Shown here in pieces: positions 33,895 through 46,700 of a DNA stretch of 64,000 nt. The stretch is from contig JAFFJZ010000007.1 in assembly GCA_018340375.1 (NCBI GenBank), positions 24,216,001-24,280,000 on the forward strand, read 5' to 3'. Source of the stretch: Gonatopus flavifemur. Taxonomy: Eukaryota > Arthropoda > Insecta > Hymenoptera > Dryinidae. The notes beneath the pieces are model-generated. The model was not told the DNA's origin. It searched no databases and saw only the letters and a list, made by a program, of their open reading frames with translations. Every line of letters begins with the position of its first letter. Positions within the stretch are counted from its first letter, which is position 1. The translations under genes were made by a program, and so were the position numbers.

Positions 33895-35636
33895 TCATAA
33901 CAATGTCTAAGATTCGAAGGAATACTCTGTTTTACTGTGGGATCTGTCAACTCTGAAAGTCATATGTGCTTTTTTCTGTTAATCGGTAAAAATATTATAG
34001 AAATAAAAAAACTTTTCATGATATTCAGCAAATCGTAGGAAAAAATTTCAATTTCATTAGGTAAGAGGGTAAACGGTTAAGAGGTTTATCGCCCTGTATT
34101 TCAGTTCACAAGAGGCGCGTCAAGAGTTTAGTGTTATTATTCCAATCGATGCAGGAGGCTTGCGAATAAATCTTATCCGTTCTACCGTTCTGTATCTCTA
34201 TTGAATATCTTGGTTTCTTAATTACGAATTTATTGCGTACTCGGAATATGCTCGGGGTGAAAGAAAATAGGACAGGATTAAATGGAAATAAGAACCCTAT
34301 AGATATATTTTTTAATCATTAAAGAACACTTCAATTAGTATTACGAAAATTGCAACATCGTGTTATTATAGAGAGGATATAAAATATTATTCAATTTCGA
34401 TCATTCGTGAACTGTGACTGCACATAAATTTGAGTCATATTACTTCGATAATAACAGTGTGAAGAACTATTCAGCAAATGTGGTTCTGACGAGAGAAATT
34501 ATAAAAAAAAAAGTTTCATATCGATTCATTTATAGGATATTTCGCAACGAGCGAGTTTCATTCGATGTTGAAAGCGGGAATACAAATTTCTTTCAGAGTG
34601 AAATTTTATCTCGTTTGTTATCTGAGGTAATAAGACTCCTCATCTCAAGAGTTATAGTGATTCAAATCTGCGAAAGTAACTCGTATTCAGGAAAAGTTAT
34701 AAACTTTGTTCTCCCACATCGGGGAAACGATTCAGTTGAAGTTACTAGTATTTACCAAATAGGTACTCAACCTTATAATAGGACAATTCTAACAATATTA
34801 AATGAATCAATCAATCACGTATTTGAGTCAATCAAATCAAATTCGTAACTATTACAAGTTTACATCCTTCAGAAATATTTCCTCTATTTTGAACGAAACA
34901 CCTGAAAAAATTGGGCTTTTTCTGAGCCAGTGCAAAACTCCTGAAGCATATACCAAAGAGAATGGATCGTATATTCATAATTTATGTACTCCTATCGAAC
35001 GATTTTCTCTTATCACATTTTTCTCTGTAGTCAATTAGCGATACGAACATGACAGGTCTATGACGAGACGCGTTAACCAGAAACATTGAAGTTAAATAGT
35101 TGGACGCCGAGATACGATTCAACGCCTTGATGAAGGAGTACTAGAAGACCTGCTTCATATTGTTAAACATTCCGGTTTCGCGTGACTATTCGAGCGTTAC
35201 AAAAGATAATAAACATGGCGAATTGATTATGGATTTCGACATCTGAAAACCCATTCCCTCCTTTCAATGAATGAAGCGTTGTTTTATTCTCGCCGTTCGT
35301 ATTAGTGCAAGTGTGTGGAACATATGTGTGGCAACTGGTTCTATATAAAATACATGATTTCATTGTGAGATGGAGAGAATTGCGAGCAACGGCTTGTCAC
35401 AAAACGGAAAGAGAAAACAAAGCGAGAACAGCTCGAGAACAAGGAATTCTCATTTTATTCCAATGAATAGAATTAGATGGGATTATCGAGGAAATAATTT
35501 TTTTTCTTTTTTCATCAATTAGAAAAGCGGTATTGCATTATTGAATATGTAGATTAATGGTATTATTGATCAAAAGTATATTCAGCTTTCCCGAAATAAG
35601 CGTATTTTCAACAATTTTGATATAAATCCTTTCATT
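33895..35636. other. Intronic DNA without recognisable genes
   Basis: AT-rich. A 144-codon open stretch at 34414-34848 contains no ATG codon and no known motif, so I treat it as chance. Nothing else stands out. Confidence 0.4.
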
Positions 35637-36062
35637 CCCGTATGGAAATATTTCGCTGAATTAACCATGAATAATCTCTGAAAAACGTCACATCTTCTGT
35701 GAAATTTTGATGCAAAATCTAACACTTTTGGAACATTTTGTATAGACTTTTTTCAGAGCTTATGAACATTTTCCTGACTATTGAGAAAAATTTTTAATTT
35801 TCAAAGACTCTTTCACACATGATATTCACAGAATTTTTCAATGGTAAAAAAATATTGAAAATTTATCAGACTTTTTGCAGAGCACAATTTCATTCTTATT
35901 TGTCTGACAGAAAATGCAAAAATTCTTATAAGCTTTGAGAAAAGTGTTCAAAAATTACTTCAAATTTATTAGATTTTTCATCAAAATTCCAGAGATTCTC
36001 AGAGTTTGTTAGTTTTTGCAGAGATTATTCATGGTTATTTCAGTGAAATATTTCCATAAGGG
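35637..36062. mobile_element. Inverted-repeat element close to the receptor's last exon
   Basis: The left end (CCCGTATGGAAATATTTC, then CCATGAATAATCTCTG) is the inverted counterpart of the right end (CAGAGATTATTCATGG, ending CCATAAGGG), giving terminal repeats of about 50 bp. It ends 450 bp before the splice acceptor at 36511. The interior is AT-rich and non-coding. Confidence 0.55.
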
Positions 36063-36511
36063 TTGATTTTTTCGTCCCGGTAGCTTCTTTTTCAACTCAA
36101 AGCGGGACCTGGGAAGATTTCTACCCTGAGAAAAAATTATCCCAATCAAAAAGGTTTCTCAACTATAAACAAAACCAAAGAAGTTGGCAAGATCCCCTGT
36201 GTTAAATGATAACAGATTGCTTTGATATTTCGAATTGTAAATTTCGCGGTAAGGATGAGGAAAAACAAGTAATTTCGATTTCATGTGAACGAAATCACCA
36301 CACATGTTGTGAAAATATTAATTTAAAAGCTCGAAGCGACACGTGGTTGCGTTTTCCTTGCGCAATGTTACAATCTTTGAAAGAAGATGTTTTTCTCAGA
36401 TCCCAATCTATCAGTTAATCCGTTTTCGTCGAAACAAAGAAAAATAAGTGAACTGTTATAACTGTCAAACACGTTCCACCAATTTACTAACACGATATTT
36501 CCATTCCACAG

Positions 36512-37307
36512 ATTCCTCGCGATTTGGTGGCCTTTGAAATGTCAGATAACGAAACGTCGTGCTCGGATGATGATCGTGGTAATTTGGTTCATCGCGTTGA
36601 CGACGACATCGCCTTGGCTATTGTTCTTTGACTTGGTAGCCATATACGACGACGATCCAGATCTTCGTCTTTGTCTGGAAACTTGGCCGCATCCCGAGGA
36701 TGGTTCCCTGTTCTTCTTGATCGGCAATCTAACCCTGTGCTACGTGTTACCTATGATTTTGATATCCCTTTGCTACATATTGATTTGGATAAAGGTATGG
36801 CGTCGGGACATCCCAACCGACGCCAAAGACGCCCAAATGGAAAGAATACAACAGAAATCAAAAGTGAAAGTCGTGAAAATGTTGGTCGTCGTCGTGATTT
36901 TATTCGTTCTCTCTTGGTTGCCGCTGTACGTGATTTTCGCCGTGATCAAATTGGGTGGCGAAGGAGCCGAACGCGAGGACGAGATTCTCCCGATAGCTAC
37001 TCCGATCGCCCAATGGCTCGGAGCGAGTAATTCCTGCATAAATCCTATTTTGTATGCTTTCTTCAACAAGAAGTATCGTCGTGGTTTCGTCGCTATTCTC
37101 AAAAGTGGTCGTTGCTGTGGAAAATTGCGCTACTACGAAACGGTGGCTGTCATGTCCTCCTCGACCAGCATGAGGAAGTCTTCCTACTACGTTAACAATA
37201 ATAACAACAATAATAACAATAATTCTTCCACAAGGCGCATTTGTCATGGACCACCTGTGCATCAGGATAGCAACGTATCTTATATATTCAATCATACGGG
37301 AGTTTAA
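36512..37307 (+). CDS. SIFaR: SIFamide-type neuropeptide receptor, last exon (TM4 to C-terminus)
   Basis: Starts at the base completing Arg of DRF and encodes 264 further residues to TAA. Seen in order: FLAIWWP and the TM4 block ending [10 protein letters not shown]; second extracellular loop with the partner Cys (LCLETW); TM5; a long basic third loop; TM6 with SWLP where many family members have CWLP; TM7 with [13 protein letters not shown], the NPxxY motif; then the KKYRRGF helix-8 start. The tail carries adjacent Cys residues (possible palmitoylation), a run of ten Asn coded by AAT/AAC, and ends HTGV, which fits a class I PDZ ligand. The product is a G-protein-coupled plasma-membrane receptor for an amidated neuropeptide. 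The ligand is inferred from family resemblance. Confidence 0.85.
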
Positions 37308-37682
37308 ATTCCATTCAAAGTAACGGGACCTGAGAATAAAACCAAAACATTGATAAAATGTCGATCTCGTTCGAGGATGTTACGAAGATGGCGTTCATTA
37401 TTGATCTAGCGACATGCGTTCTAGATCACGAATGAAAAGATGGGACGTGAGTGGGGAAGAGGAGTATATCCATGGTAAAAGCCAGTCCCGAAATTTTGGA
37501 TCACTGTACCATCGGCTTTATAGATCAGTATGACGATGGTGATCATACGACTGTCACTCGGGATGGAATTCAGGAGGAAGGACAAACAAAACACACAGAC
37601 TTTTGTTTCGTTTCGTTTTCCGAGATCATTGCAGATTTGTTATCACTGCTCCTTTATTGTCATTCTGATTTTTATCCTCATA

Positions 37683-37683
<1 letters not shown>

Positions 37684-37717
<34 letters not shown>
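37684..37717. repeat. GAT trinucleotide microsatellite
   Basis: About eleven GAT units, ending at the poly(A) signal of the receptor gene. Likely length-variable. Confidence 0.85.
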
Positions 37718-38432
37718 AATAAAATGTAACCCTCGCATTTGTCTTCGTCTTTACCGTCGTTGTTATTGTTGCCGTACTTTATCTAGTCAGTTTCGAAGCA
37801 CCAGAATAATGACGAGACATTTTAATGAACAGAGAAGGACTTTGTCAAGTCTTTTTTGAAGAGGGAAGGTGTCGAGGGAGAAGACCAAATATATGCGACG
37901 TGGAATGATTCATACAAAGAAGAATAACAAAACCGGGAGTTAGATATAGAGAAGAAATACAAGATAGACTGAAAATAAAAGAAACTTCTAGCATTCTGCT
38001 CTCGCAAGATTACGATGATGGTAATACCTATGATACCTGGTGATAGGTCTACTATGAGAGTTTGTACGAATGTATGTATGTATGCATGTATGTATGTATG
38101 TACGTTTGTATCTATGCAAGCACTCTTATTCTGTAAAATACAATTAGTCGTGCGATACTTGATAAACGAACTAGCTATTTAATGAAGAGGCGTATGAAAA
38201 GGTATGTAGAAACATACGCTCGCATGCCCTTGAAAAATATATATATTCGTATACAGTGTATGGAATTGTGATGTATGCACAATGAGGGGATATCATGAGT
38301 ATCCTAATTGTGAACACTTGTTTTGCACCCTGATAAACGGATTGTTTATGCGAAACAAATATTTTGATTTATTGAATCTAAAAACCGAGATATATTTTTG
38401 TTTCGCTTTATGTAACAGAATATTCATTTGAT

Positions 38433-38436
<4 letters not shown>

Positions 38437-38471
<35 letters not shown>
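38437..38471. repeat. AT dinucleotide microsatellite
   Basis: Uninterrupted alternating A and T for 35 bp. Confidence 0.9.
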
Positions 38472-38474
<3 letters not shown>

Positions 38475-39565
38475 TTTTTTGCAACTATGATGATTCAAAT
38501 CAAGCTTCAAAAGAGCGTGGGAGTATCGCACGATTTCTACTCAGATAATTATGAACAATTATGTGGTTCTAGGGGAAATCTTTCTCTTACAAATGTAAAA
38601 TAACTGCATAAATAACGTACTTTTATCTATAATTATCATATATTTTATGAATGATATGTTGAATGAGAATGAAAGTATACAGGAGAGGATAAAATAGAAG
38701 GTGAATATTAAAGTATGCTTATAAATAAGGAAAACCTTGTACATAGGTGTGCAAGATAATATTATACCCCTCATTGTAAACACATACCGAACACTTAAGA
38801 ATCGATCACTGATTCATGTATCACTACCTCCTCCTCTCCGTATCATGCTGTATCTAATGTAATTAATTATAAATATTTGTATTTGTACTGTACTTAGACA
38901 GCATCGTGATAAAATATTATTCTCAGTAGGTATATGTACGTACGTATAAATATGTATATATATCCATATATATATATATGGAATCAATGTACATATATAT
39001 GCATATATGTAACACATAAATATATATTCTGTAATATTATATACATATACATATATTTTCTTACCGAAAAAAATTATACGTATAAGTATACGTACTTGTA
39101 CTTGCTACAAGTACGTATACGTATATATAAAAAATCGATATCTAGTCCTAACATGGTTGATATACCATTTTATACCTACATAAATATACCTACACGTTGG
39201 AATCTTGGGCTTTGGTTGGATGTATAAAAAAAAAAACAATATGCAAAAGTGTCAAGTGACACAAAAAGTACTACTATACAAAAAGTGTGGAAACACTCAA
39301 ACAAATTTTCAATTTGGCTTGCAATCCAATCATTTTACGTCGATTGCAAAGAATTTTGAATACCACTGCTAATGTTGTGTAATTTGTGTAAATAATCAAT
39401 ATACATCATGAGGAGAGAACATCGATTCTCCCTTGCGTAACTAGTAACGAATCACATAAATGTTCGAACGTAGATTATAAATCGATACGTTTTGATGAAT
39501 ACAGAATCGCATGCATTGTTCGAAATTCAGGAGTCTCGATTTTTCAACAACGCATTTGGTTCTGC

Positions 39566-39599
<34 letters not shown>

Positions 39600-40082
39600 C
39601 GATATAGGATTATGAATCAATAATTTTGCAATACATAAATTTAAATATATATATATATAAATGAATATATATTCTTTACTGCCGCCATGGAAAATATCGC
39701 AAAATCATGAAGTTGACAATAACGATTTTGCAATGAAAAAGAACAGGATTCTGATGTTTGATTTTTCATTATCCCATATAAATCATGGATGTATCTTGGA
39801 AAATGAACATTTTCAAATTGTATTTCTGATATCCAACGCGTCTGTTCCGAGAGGGGAATTGTGACGATTTTGTCTTTTGAACTAAAAGAATTTCTTGTGA
39901 GAGATATTTATGATGAAAAACTAATTGAAATATTTGAGAGCGATGGTGCTCGATTTCTACATTGTCGTGTGAAATTAAACTACCATGACGTGGTTTTTTA
40001 ACAGTGTTTTGTATTGGTTTTCCTCTTTGGTTTCACGAGATTGTCGAATCTTAATATTCTGTACGAAAAAGCTCCGTATGAT

Positions 40083-40829
40083 CCCTGGCAAAAAAATTTT
40101 TCATCATCTCTCATATGTGTCAATATTTTCTCATGTTTCTCAAAATTTTGCATGAATTTTCATAACTTTTCAAGGGATTGGAACATTCACTATAAGAAAT
40201 GTTTTTTGATAATAAGTCACAATTTCTCATAAAATTACATCAAATTTCTCATAAATATAATGATCACTATGAGATATGGTTTTTCATACAGAGTAATGAG
40301 TTCTTATAAAAACTCATGAGTTCTGACCAAAAAAGTTATAATTATTCATAAATAAAAGTATATCATCATATAATTTCCTAATTTCTCATGAAAATTGCAT
40401 CTATTTAAATTCCTTCAAAAGTGCATACAGTTTCTTTTCCGAATCAGTAAGGACAAGAAAAAAGGTGAGGGCGTATGATCGTTCGTGTAGTATATTTTTT
40501 ACAGAATTATACACTTTTAAGGTCCATTTAATTTGTAAGTTCATTAATTTTTTTGTGAATTTCCAAAAATCACTGAATACGTGAACTAGCGTAACGTTTC
40601 AAATCAGAATAAGATAATTTACCTCAATAGGGTTTTTCCTTTCCAAGAGATGATGAGATTTTATCCATGATATTGTCCAAACTCATTCAGAAATTATGGA
40701 AAATTATGAGAACATCATATCTTATAATATTGTTTCAAATCTTTGAGAAATTATGAGAATTTATGAGAAACCTATGAGAAAAAATTATGAACAAATATGA
40801 GAAACTATGAGGAATGTTTTTTTCCAGGG
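40083..40829. mobile_element. 747-bp inverted-repeat element built of 'atgagaa' words
   Basis: Ends CCCTGGCAAAAAAA and TTTTTTTCCAGGG are inverted repeats. The left half is full of TTCTCATAA and the right half of TTATGAGAA, so the whole folds on itself. A 2-bp AT flanks both ends. No transposase frame. Confidence 0.55.
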
Positions 40830-41358
40830 ATATATTGATTTGATTGTACACGGCATACTTTATGAGATTCATATAGAATTGTTTTTCACATGGGGTTTAA
40901 CGTTTTCGTGATTTTATTCAAGTAATCGTATATGAAAACACATTCAAGTACATGAATATATGTATTTCAACGAGTTCACCAGCACTATAAAGTTTGTGAG
41001 CTTGGCAATACTGAGATGGCGGAATATTATAAGATGTAGCGATAATGATTCACTGAATTGTAACTAGTAGCTGTTTATAAAGTCTCACCATGTAGATAGA
41101 AATGAGAGAAACATGTTTTGATGAGATCTCGTAATATTCATATACAGATCGAAGAATTGCTTTTTTGTCGAGAGTAAAAAAACAAAGTGGAGAGGATCGG
41201 TTTGAGTATGTAAAGGTAACTAGGAACCCAAATAATGTGATAAGATGTTCATGAGCTTGTCAGCCTTGTAATTCGATTGCTTTTGGCTTAGTATTGACAA
41301 CTTTGTCAGTGTAAGTTTGCTAAAATTTCATACAAGAATTTTGCAAGCTTGTATCCTT
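40830..41358. other. Short non-coding stretch
   Basis: AT-rich. No gene or clear repeat recognised. Confidence 0.35.
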
Positions 41359-41508
41359 TATTGTAAAAAGAAAGTCTTAATCTGTTTGCATCTTAATTTC
41401 AGACAATGCTTTTTCCATTGTGTCGGTGATTATTTTTTCGGCTTAATTTGTTTGCATCATAGGTTCGGTCAAGAAATGAGCTGAATTTAAGACTTTCTTT
41501 TTACAGTG
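41359..41508. mobile_element. 150-bp MITE-like element, sister of the one at 33516
   Basis: Ends TATTGTAAAAAGAAAGTCTT and AAGACTTTCTTTTTACAGTG are inverted repeats. The body shares the Tc1/mariner-like small-element form and AGTCTTAA and GTCGG words with 33516-33655. Confidence 0.6.
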
Positions 41509-41706
41509 TTATTGCGTGTCAATTGGTAACCTTTAATTGCTATCAGGGGGCACTTGACACATAGGCAGCCTTGACTTGAGCTGATTATTTTCGTATGGAA
41601 ATGAAAAAATTGTTGACACTGTGGAATGAATTCACTTCCGGCTGGCTTAAAAATAGAATCTTACTTTCAGAATATTACAGAGTATAGACGAAAAAAATGA
41701 TCTATT

Positions 41707-41913
41707 AAGGGCATCCCGTGGACCCTAGAATCACTAGATCTCTCTACTCAAGACACTTGAAGAGGGGTGAATAAAATAGGATAAAACAACCAGCCAGACC
41801 TTCTATTTGTATGGAACAAGGTCTGGCTGGTTGTTTTATTCCCTTTTATTCAGTCCTCTTCAAGTATTTTGGGTAGAGAGATCTAGTGACTCTAGGACCT
41901 ACGGAATGCTTTT
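41707..41913. repeat. 207-bp foldback palindrome
   Basis: Two arms of about 95 bp (left 41707-41801, right 41818-41913) are reverse complements with few mismatches. They carry TCACTAGATCTCTCTAC and AACAACCAGCCAGACCTT, and the loop is about 16 bp. It could form a long hairpin as DNA or RNA. The open frame that reads through the right arm is a by-product. Confidence 0.65.
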
Positions 41914-42523
41914 AATGTTACCGGAACTCCGACTAATTTATGGACAGGAAAAAATATCAATCACTTACATTGGAACTCTTGTTAAATTCATGGAGAGCTT
42001 CACTATGAAGAATATTTGTGAATTCTCAAGAAGAACAGTATGGTCAAAAATTTATGGATATGTGAATTTCCAGCTTACTTGGGAATCCACAAATTTTCTG
42101 TGAAATTTCAAACAAATTTCGTGGCTATACAAACAATCTTAGTTAACTGACAAAAATTGTTCGAGATTTGACCAAAATTATTTGTGAATTCACTACAACA
42201 TGTTAGAAAAGAAACCTTTTAAACTTGTTTTGGAAATTTTTTTCACAGTATTGCTCAATTTCATTTTTGAATGGTAATCATGGGTCGTTTATGTCCAACC
42301 CAAAACAAAACGTTGATTCAAATTGGTGGCTGAATAAGGAAAATCTTATGAGGTCCTCACAAGGGACTTATCTGATTTCCCTGATAGGATTCAAATAGGG
42401 TTGTAACGCAGGGGTACGATAGGGTCCGGGTGAGATTTCCATAAAATCGAGGGGAATAGGGGAAACCGTAACGAAACCTGTTGAGGACCTGATAGGAAAT
42501 CAGGCATGCCTCGTCAGGCCCTG
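41914..42523. other. Non-coding stretch
   Basis: The block 42330-42520 is less AT-rich and has GAGGTCC/AGGACCT words in both orientations, reminiscent of a small patch at 15440-15490. No gene recognised. Confidence 0.35.
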
Positions 42524-42753
42524 CACTGAAAAAAATGTGTGGTCATGGTAACGATCTGAAGTATGGTTATGACAGATAGCTGCAATAACGTTACGTAGAT
42601 CGTTGTGATCACGATCTAGATTGTTTCATACTAATCTAGATCGTTCTTGGAACGATCTATTCAGTTTGTGGCAGCCATACCGATATCCCTATACTTCAGA
42701 TAGCTGTAACAGCCAAATACTATTGTTATGAAAGCAATACTTTCCCTTCAGTG
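42524..42753. mobile_element. Probable MITE-like element with GATCGTT palindromes
   Basis: Starts CACTGAAAAAAATG and ends CTTCAGTG. The centre contains several GATCGTT/AACGATC and CTAGATC words in alternating orientation. Terminal similarity is short, so the boundaries are tentative. Confidence 0.4.
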
Positions 42754-43040
42754 TGGTATTTTCCCGTGCAGAATTTCTCCAATTCAACTCGTAGACCCGC
42801 AGAATAAACTACTTGAACTATACTGTGTTAAAAAACTTGAGAAAAAACAAGCTAGAAAATTTCTTACCAAACATTTTTTTAGTAGATTCACAAATAATTT
42901 TGGTGAAATTTCAACCAATTTTTGTCAATTGATAATCATCCTTTGGGAAGTCACAAAAATTGTTCGGAAATTTACAAACCCATAAGTTTTTTACCATATT
43001 TTTCTGCTTGGAAATTCCGATATATTTTTTCACAGTGAAA

Positions 43041-43185
43041 GCACGGAGAAAATCCAAGAATACTGAGTACTGTAGTCGACACGACTGTTATTACAGTAAC
43101 TAGCAGTGTTGGAATCATTTTTCTTCCATCACACCAGCCAGTTGTGTCAGCTCCAGTATTCAGTATTGTAGGATTTTCTCTGTGC
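43041..43185. mobile_element. 145-bp MITE-like element
   Basis: Ends GCACGGAGAAAATCC and GGATTTTCTCTGTGC are inverted repeats with one mismatch, followed inside by ATACTGAGTACTG and CAGTATTCAGTAT. Non-coding. Confidence 0.6.
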
Positions 43186-43736
43186 GTTTATGAATTCTTG
43201 CAGATTTTTGTTTGAGTATGTGAAGGTAATTCAAAACACAAAAAATCATTTCCACGATTTATAATCTAAAATTAACTAAATTAATGAGCGACTCTTTCAA
43301 AGATCCAATGAAAGAAAATTGAGAAAAATATTTCCTTTATTTCAAACGATGAAGTTCATTCAAAATTGATGCAGTCTCAAAATAAGTCTCATCTTGTCTC
43401 AATGTCGATCTCGAATAAAACACTTCGTTCTATCTTCACATTGGGATCGATTCCATCCTTTTAAATCTGGCATCTTACCTCATTCCACGTTCAGCTTCGC
43501 CTTAATGTAAAGATTTTCCTGTGAAGATTGTGAGCATCAACGATATTCGGCATTTCCGATCGAGAGTCTCGAGCTCACTTTTACACAGAAAAAAAAAGTT
43601 TTAAAAATTACTATATTTCTACTAAATTAGCAAGTTCCGAGAAAGTACCACTGTTATTGTTACCCAGTGTGGTAAAAATGAATGATTTGCCTAACATTCT
43701 TTAACATGAGCGTGCAACCTTACACATGAATAAGTA

Positions 43737-43793
43737 CACTGCAAACTGAAGTGTGTTCTTGTAGTCAATTCCAACACACTTTAGTTTGCAGTG
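43737..43793. mobile_element. 57-bp TA-flanked hairpin element
   Basis: Arms of 21 bp (CACTGCAAACTGAAGTGTGTT and its complement with one mismatch) flank a 15-base loop, with TA on both outer sides (43735-43736, 43794-43795). It is among the shortest arrangements that still look like a Tc1/mariner-type insertion. Confidence 0.6.
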
Positions 43794-46700
43794 TACAAAT
43801 TTTCCATTACACTATGTAAAAATAACCATGGTATTTTCTCGTATCTTGTCAATTGAGTAGAAATGTGTTGATTTTAAAGAATTTCAGGGTAGCTGGCGGA
43901 TGTTTCTTTCTGTCTTTACATCAACTGGAGCTCCAATAACATCAGCGGATTATTTTTTCCCCTGTATCCTTGAGGGTTGTGTCTCTAGTTACCCCCTTCG
44001 ATTGATCCGATGACAGTTCATGAGAATCCGAAAACATTATTCGAAATCAGACGGACTTTTCAAATACCGAACAGAGATGGAAGGTATACATAATTTTAGT
44101 GAGAAAAAATTCATTCAATCAAGATCAGAATTTCCATGCATAATTTTAGTGAGTTTGAAGATTTGTCGAATTGATGAGCACTGAAAACTCAGAAAATTCT
44201 TCGTCAACTTCGGGGTTGATAGAATGATAATACCAATAGACTATCCCCTGCAAAATGCCGTTGAGATCATCATGCATTCCTCAAGTGATAATGTGAAAAA
44301 CAATCGAACTCTTCGCAAAGTGGAATAATGAAAAAATTCTAGTTTCGAGACTGAAATCAAATGTGTCGGTTTTTTTCATTGTGATGAAATTTTTCTATTC
44401 GTTCTATCAAATTTCCTCAAATATACCCTGAAAAAAAAAGTGAAACCAATCTCGTGGCGGGACATATTACGGCCAATTCCACCGCGGAATTGACTTCAAT
44501 TATGCCGTTGACTTGATCATTTGTCGAACTGCGGCCTTGCGGAAAATATCTGTTCAATATTGAAGAGAATCAATTGTATATCAGCAGATATTAGTACATT
44601 CTCATAAGAACTATTGAGTTTCGCTTTCATTTACCGGACACGATATGGCATTCAAAAATACCAGCTAAAAGCTTGCAATAATTTCCAATAGAAGCGCTTC
44701 AACAAAAACTTGATGGGATGTAACGAGTATTTCAGAGCCGCCTAATCAATTCTTCATATACAAACATACTTGAATTGAATTCAATGAGAAATTATAGAAA
44801 GTTGGGTGCCAGTTTCAGCTCCAACCATACCTGAACATCGAAAATTATATCAATTGAACTACGAACACCTACATAACATATATATCCTACAAACGAACTA
44901 AATTATTCATGGGAAACTTCTGTATCCGAATTTCCTGAATATCCGAAAAAAAAAATCTCTATGTATGATATATGAATATTACGGGTCTCGTCGTGAGCTC
45001 GAGGGCAAGCGAAACGAAGTCATGCGAACTCGTACTAGCGTAAATAATCGAAATGAGAAAAAGGAGAAAATCATTCTTTTAAGATAAAATTTAATGTATA
45101 ATTCTATGACAAAGAATTATTTTCGTACAATTTTTTATACGAAGAAACGATGTCACGTGTAGGAAAATAATATACCGAGTGATTAATAATTCTCGCGTAC
45201 TTGACAAGGATATTCCAGTACGGAAATTGAGATAATGATCTTTGTGCGGCGAGATTGAATTTAAGAATACCGAGAAGAACGAATTTGTACTTTTTTCATT
45301 AACGTGATGACGAGTGAAATTGTCTCAATTCAGTATTCGCTGGAATTTTTGACAAGTGATGAAAATTATAAGATCCAGAATGAATTGAGTTTCTAAAAAA
45401 AAAGACACACGAGGGTTGTGAATCGCTCTGTATTGTAAGATGATTTAGAACTTATATCTCAATGCAGTTATTCATATCTAACATTCAATTAATACGTACA
45501 AGATGATTCCATAGATGAATAAAACTTGAACTGTTTCGATTTTTATGGAAACGAATAATTGGAATCTCATAAAGGAACAATTTACACAGTTTTCTCATTA
45601 TATTTGTAACGAAGAACAAAATAGGACCAAATGGGTTTGGACAAATGTCTTATTGAAGGAGGGAAGAAAAAAAGAATAAAAATTGAATTTGTTATCATCG
45701 TATATATGATAATTGTCACATTCGATATATTTTAATTGTGACTAAATAAGTCCTTAGGAAAGATGAGTCATATATGTTCCGTATATGAAGAATATAATCA
45801 TCGTATGCTTCAGTTTTGGAACATGTATGTATACTTGGGCTATGCATCTATACCTTTCCTATTAGAAATGCTCTAGTAGTTCACAAAGTTTTCAACGTTC
45901 TTTTAAAAAACAAAACTTAAGATAAACCATGTAAACCGGGTTTGTTTTCTATTGTTTCTCTATAACGGCATATACGTCTCTTGGATTATTAGAGCATTTT
46001 TACTGGGGTTATATATGAATCAATTTCATTAGATGTGGATAACGATTCAATACAATGCAATGAAGCGTTGAAAGGGTAACAAACAGTAATTCACATGATA
46101 TATCATGTACTTGCTATAGAGGCAAAACTAATAATTTAGCTGCATGTATGAAAATTCTAATAAAATTTGATGCAGTTTGAAATTTTCTTGCTACAAATTA
46201 TGATCACATAGTGAATTCTACACGGTATGAAGAGAAAACATTACTAAATATGTGATATATTTTTCCATCCTTTTGCTTCTCTGCTAGAAGCGTATTACAT
46301 GAAACCATAATCTCTTGACATTCATCATGATTGCCCTGGTAAGAATATAGTGTAAGTTCGCGCAAGGAACTGTAACTTCTGCATTCAGAAAGCGCGAAAT
46401 GACTCTCAAGGTACATTCACTTCTAACTTCTCCTACACTCCGTTGCATCGTTGACACTCCATTTTCGCCAGGGTGGGAATTTCGGATCAATCAAATAAAA
46501 ATTTTTTTATGGAACTATTCGACCCCTGGTAGAAATCGTAACAGGCAGTTTTCTGGCCCATATCAGGGCCAGGGATACACCTAGTCTGCCTCGATAGCGC
46601 CGGGTAAGAAACGAAGGAGGACTCAAAATGATTTCTACTAGAGAATCGTCTATTTTCAAGTTTGTGGATTATTTGAAAAATTTGTCATCGTCATTCCCCT

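Larger units (their letters stand above)
5435..36511 (+). other. Receptor intron of about 31.1 kb holding two nested genes
   Basis: GTAAGT opens the intron and TTCCACAG closes it; it interrupts an Arg codon after its second base. It contains the same-strand cuticle-type gene at 20849-25500 and the opposite-strand gene at 32430-31460, plus two copies of a dispersed repeat, a mariner and numerous miniature elements. The exact phase match of the two flanking exons, and the continuity of the GPCR core across them, are the evidence that this is one intron. Confidence 0.8.
37308..40082 (+). other. Receptor 3' untranslated region, then AT-rich DNA
   Basis: A GAT microsatellite (37684-37717) runs straight into AATAAA at 37718-37723, the first possible poly(A) signal, giving a trailer of about 420 nt; neuronal transcripts often use later sites too. 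Beyond it are a TATG-rich patch near 38070-38100, an AT run of 35 bp at 38437-38471 and other TATA/ATAC repeats at 38.9-39.7 kb. No gene seen. Confidence 0.5.

Noticed and set aside
34414..34848. 144-codon plus-strand open stretch
   Set aside because: It contains no ATG, has no recognisable motif and lies in AT-rich DNA; most likely chance.
37451..37859. Open frames over the GAT repeat after the receptor stop
   Set aside because: They are translations of a microsatellite in the 3' untranslated region.
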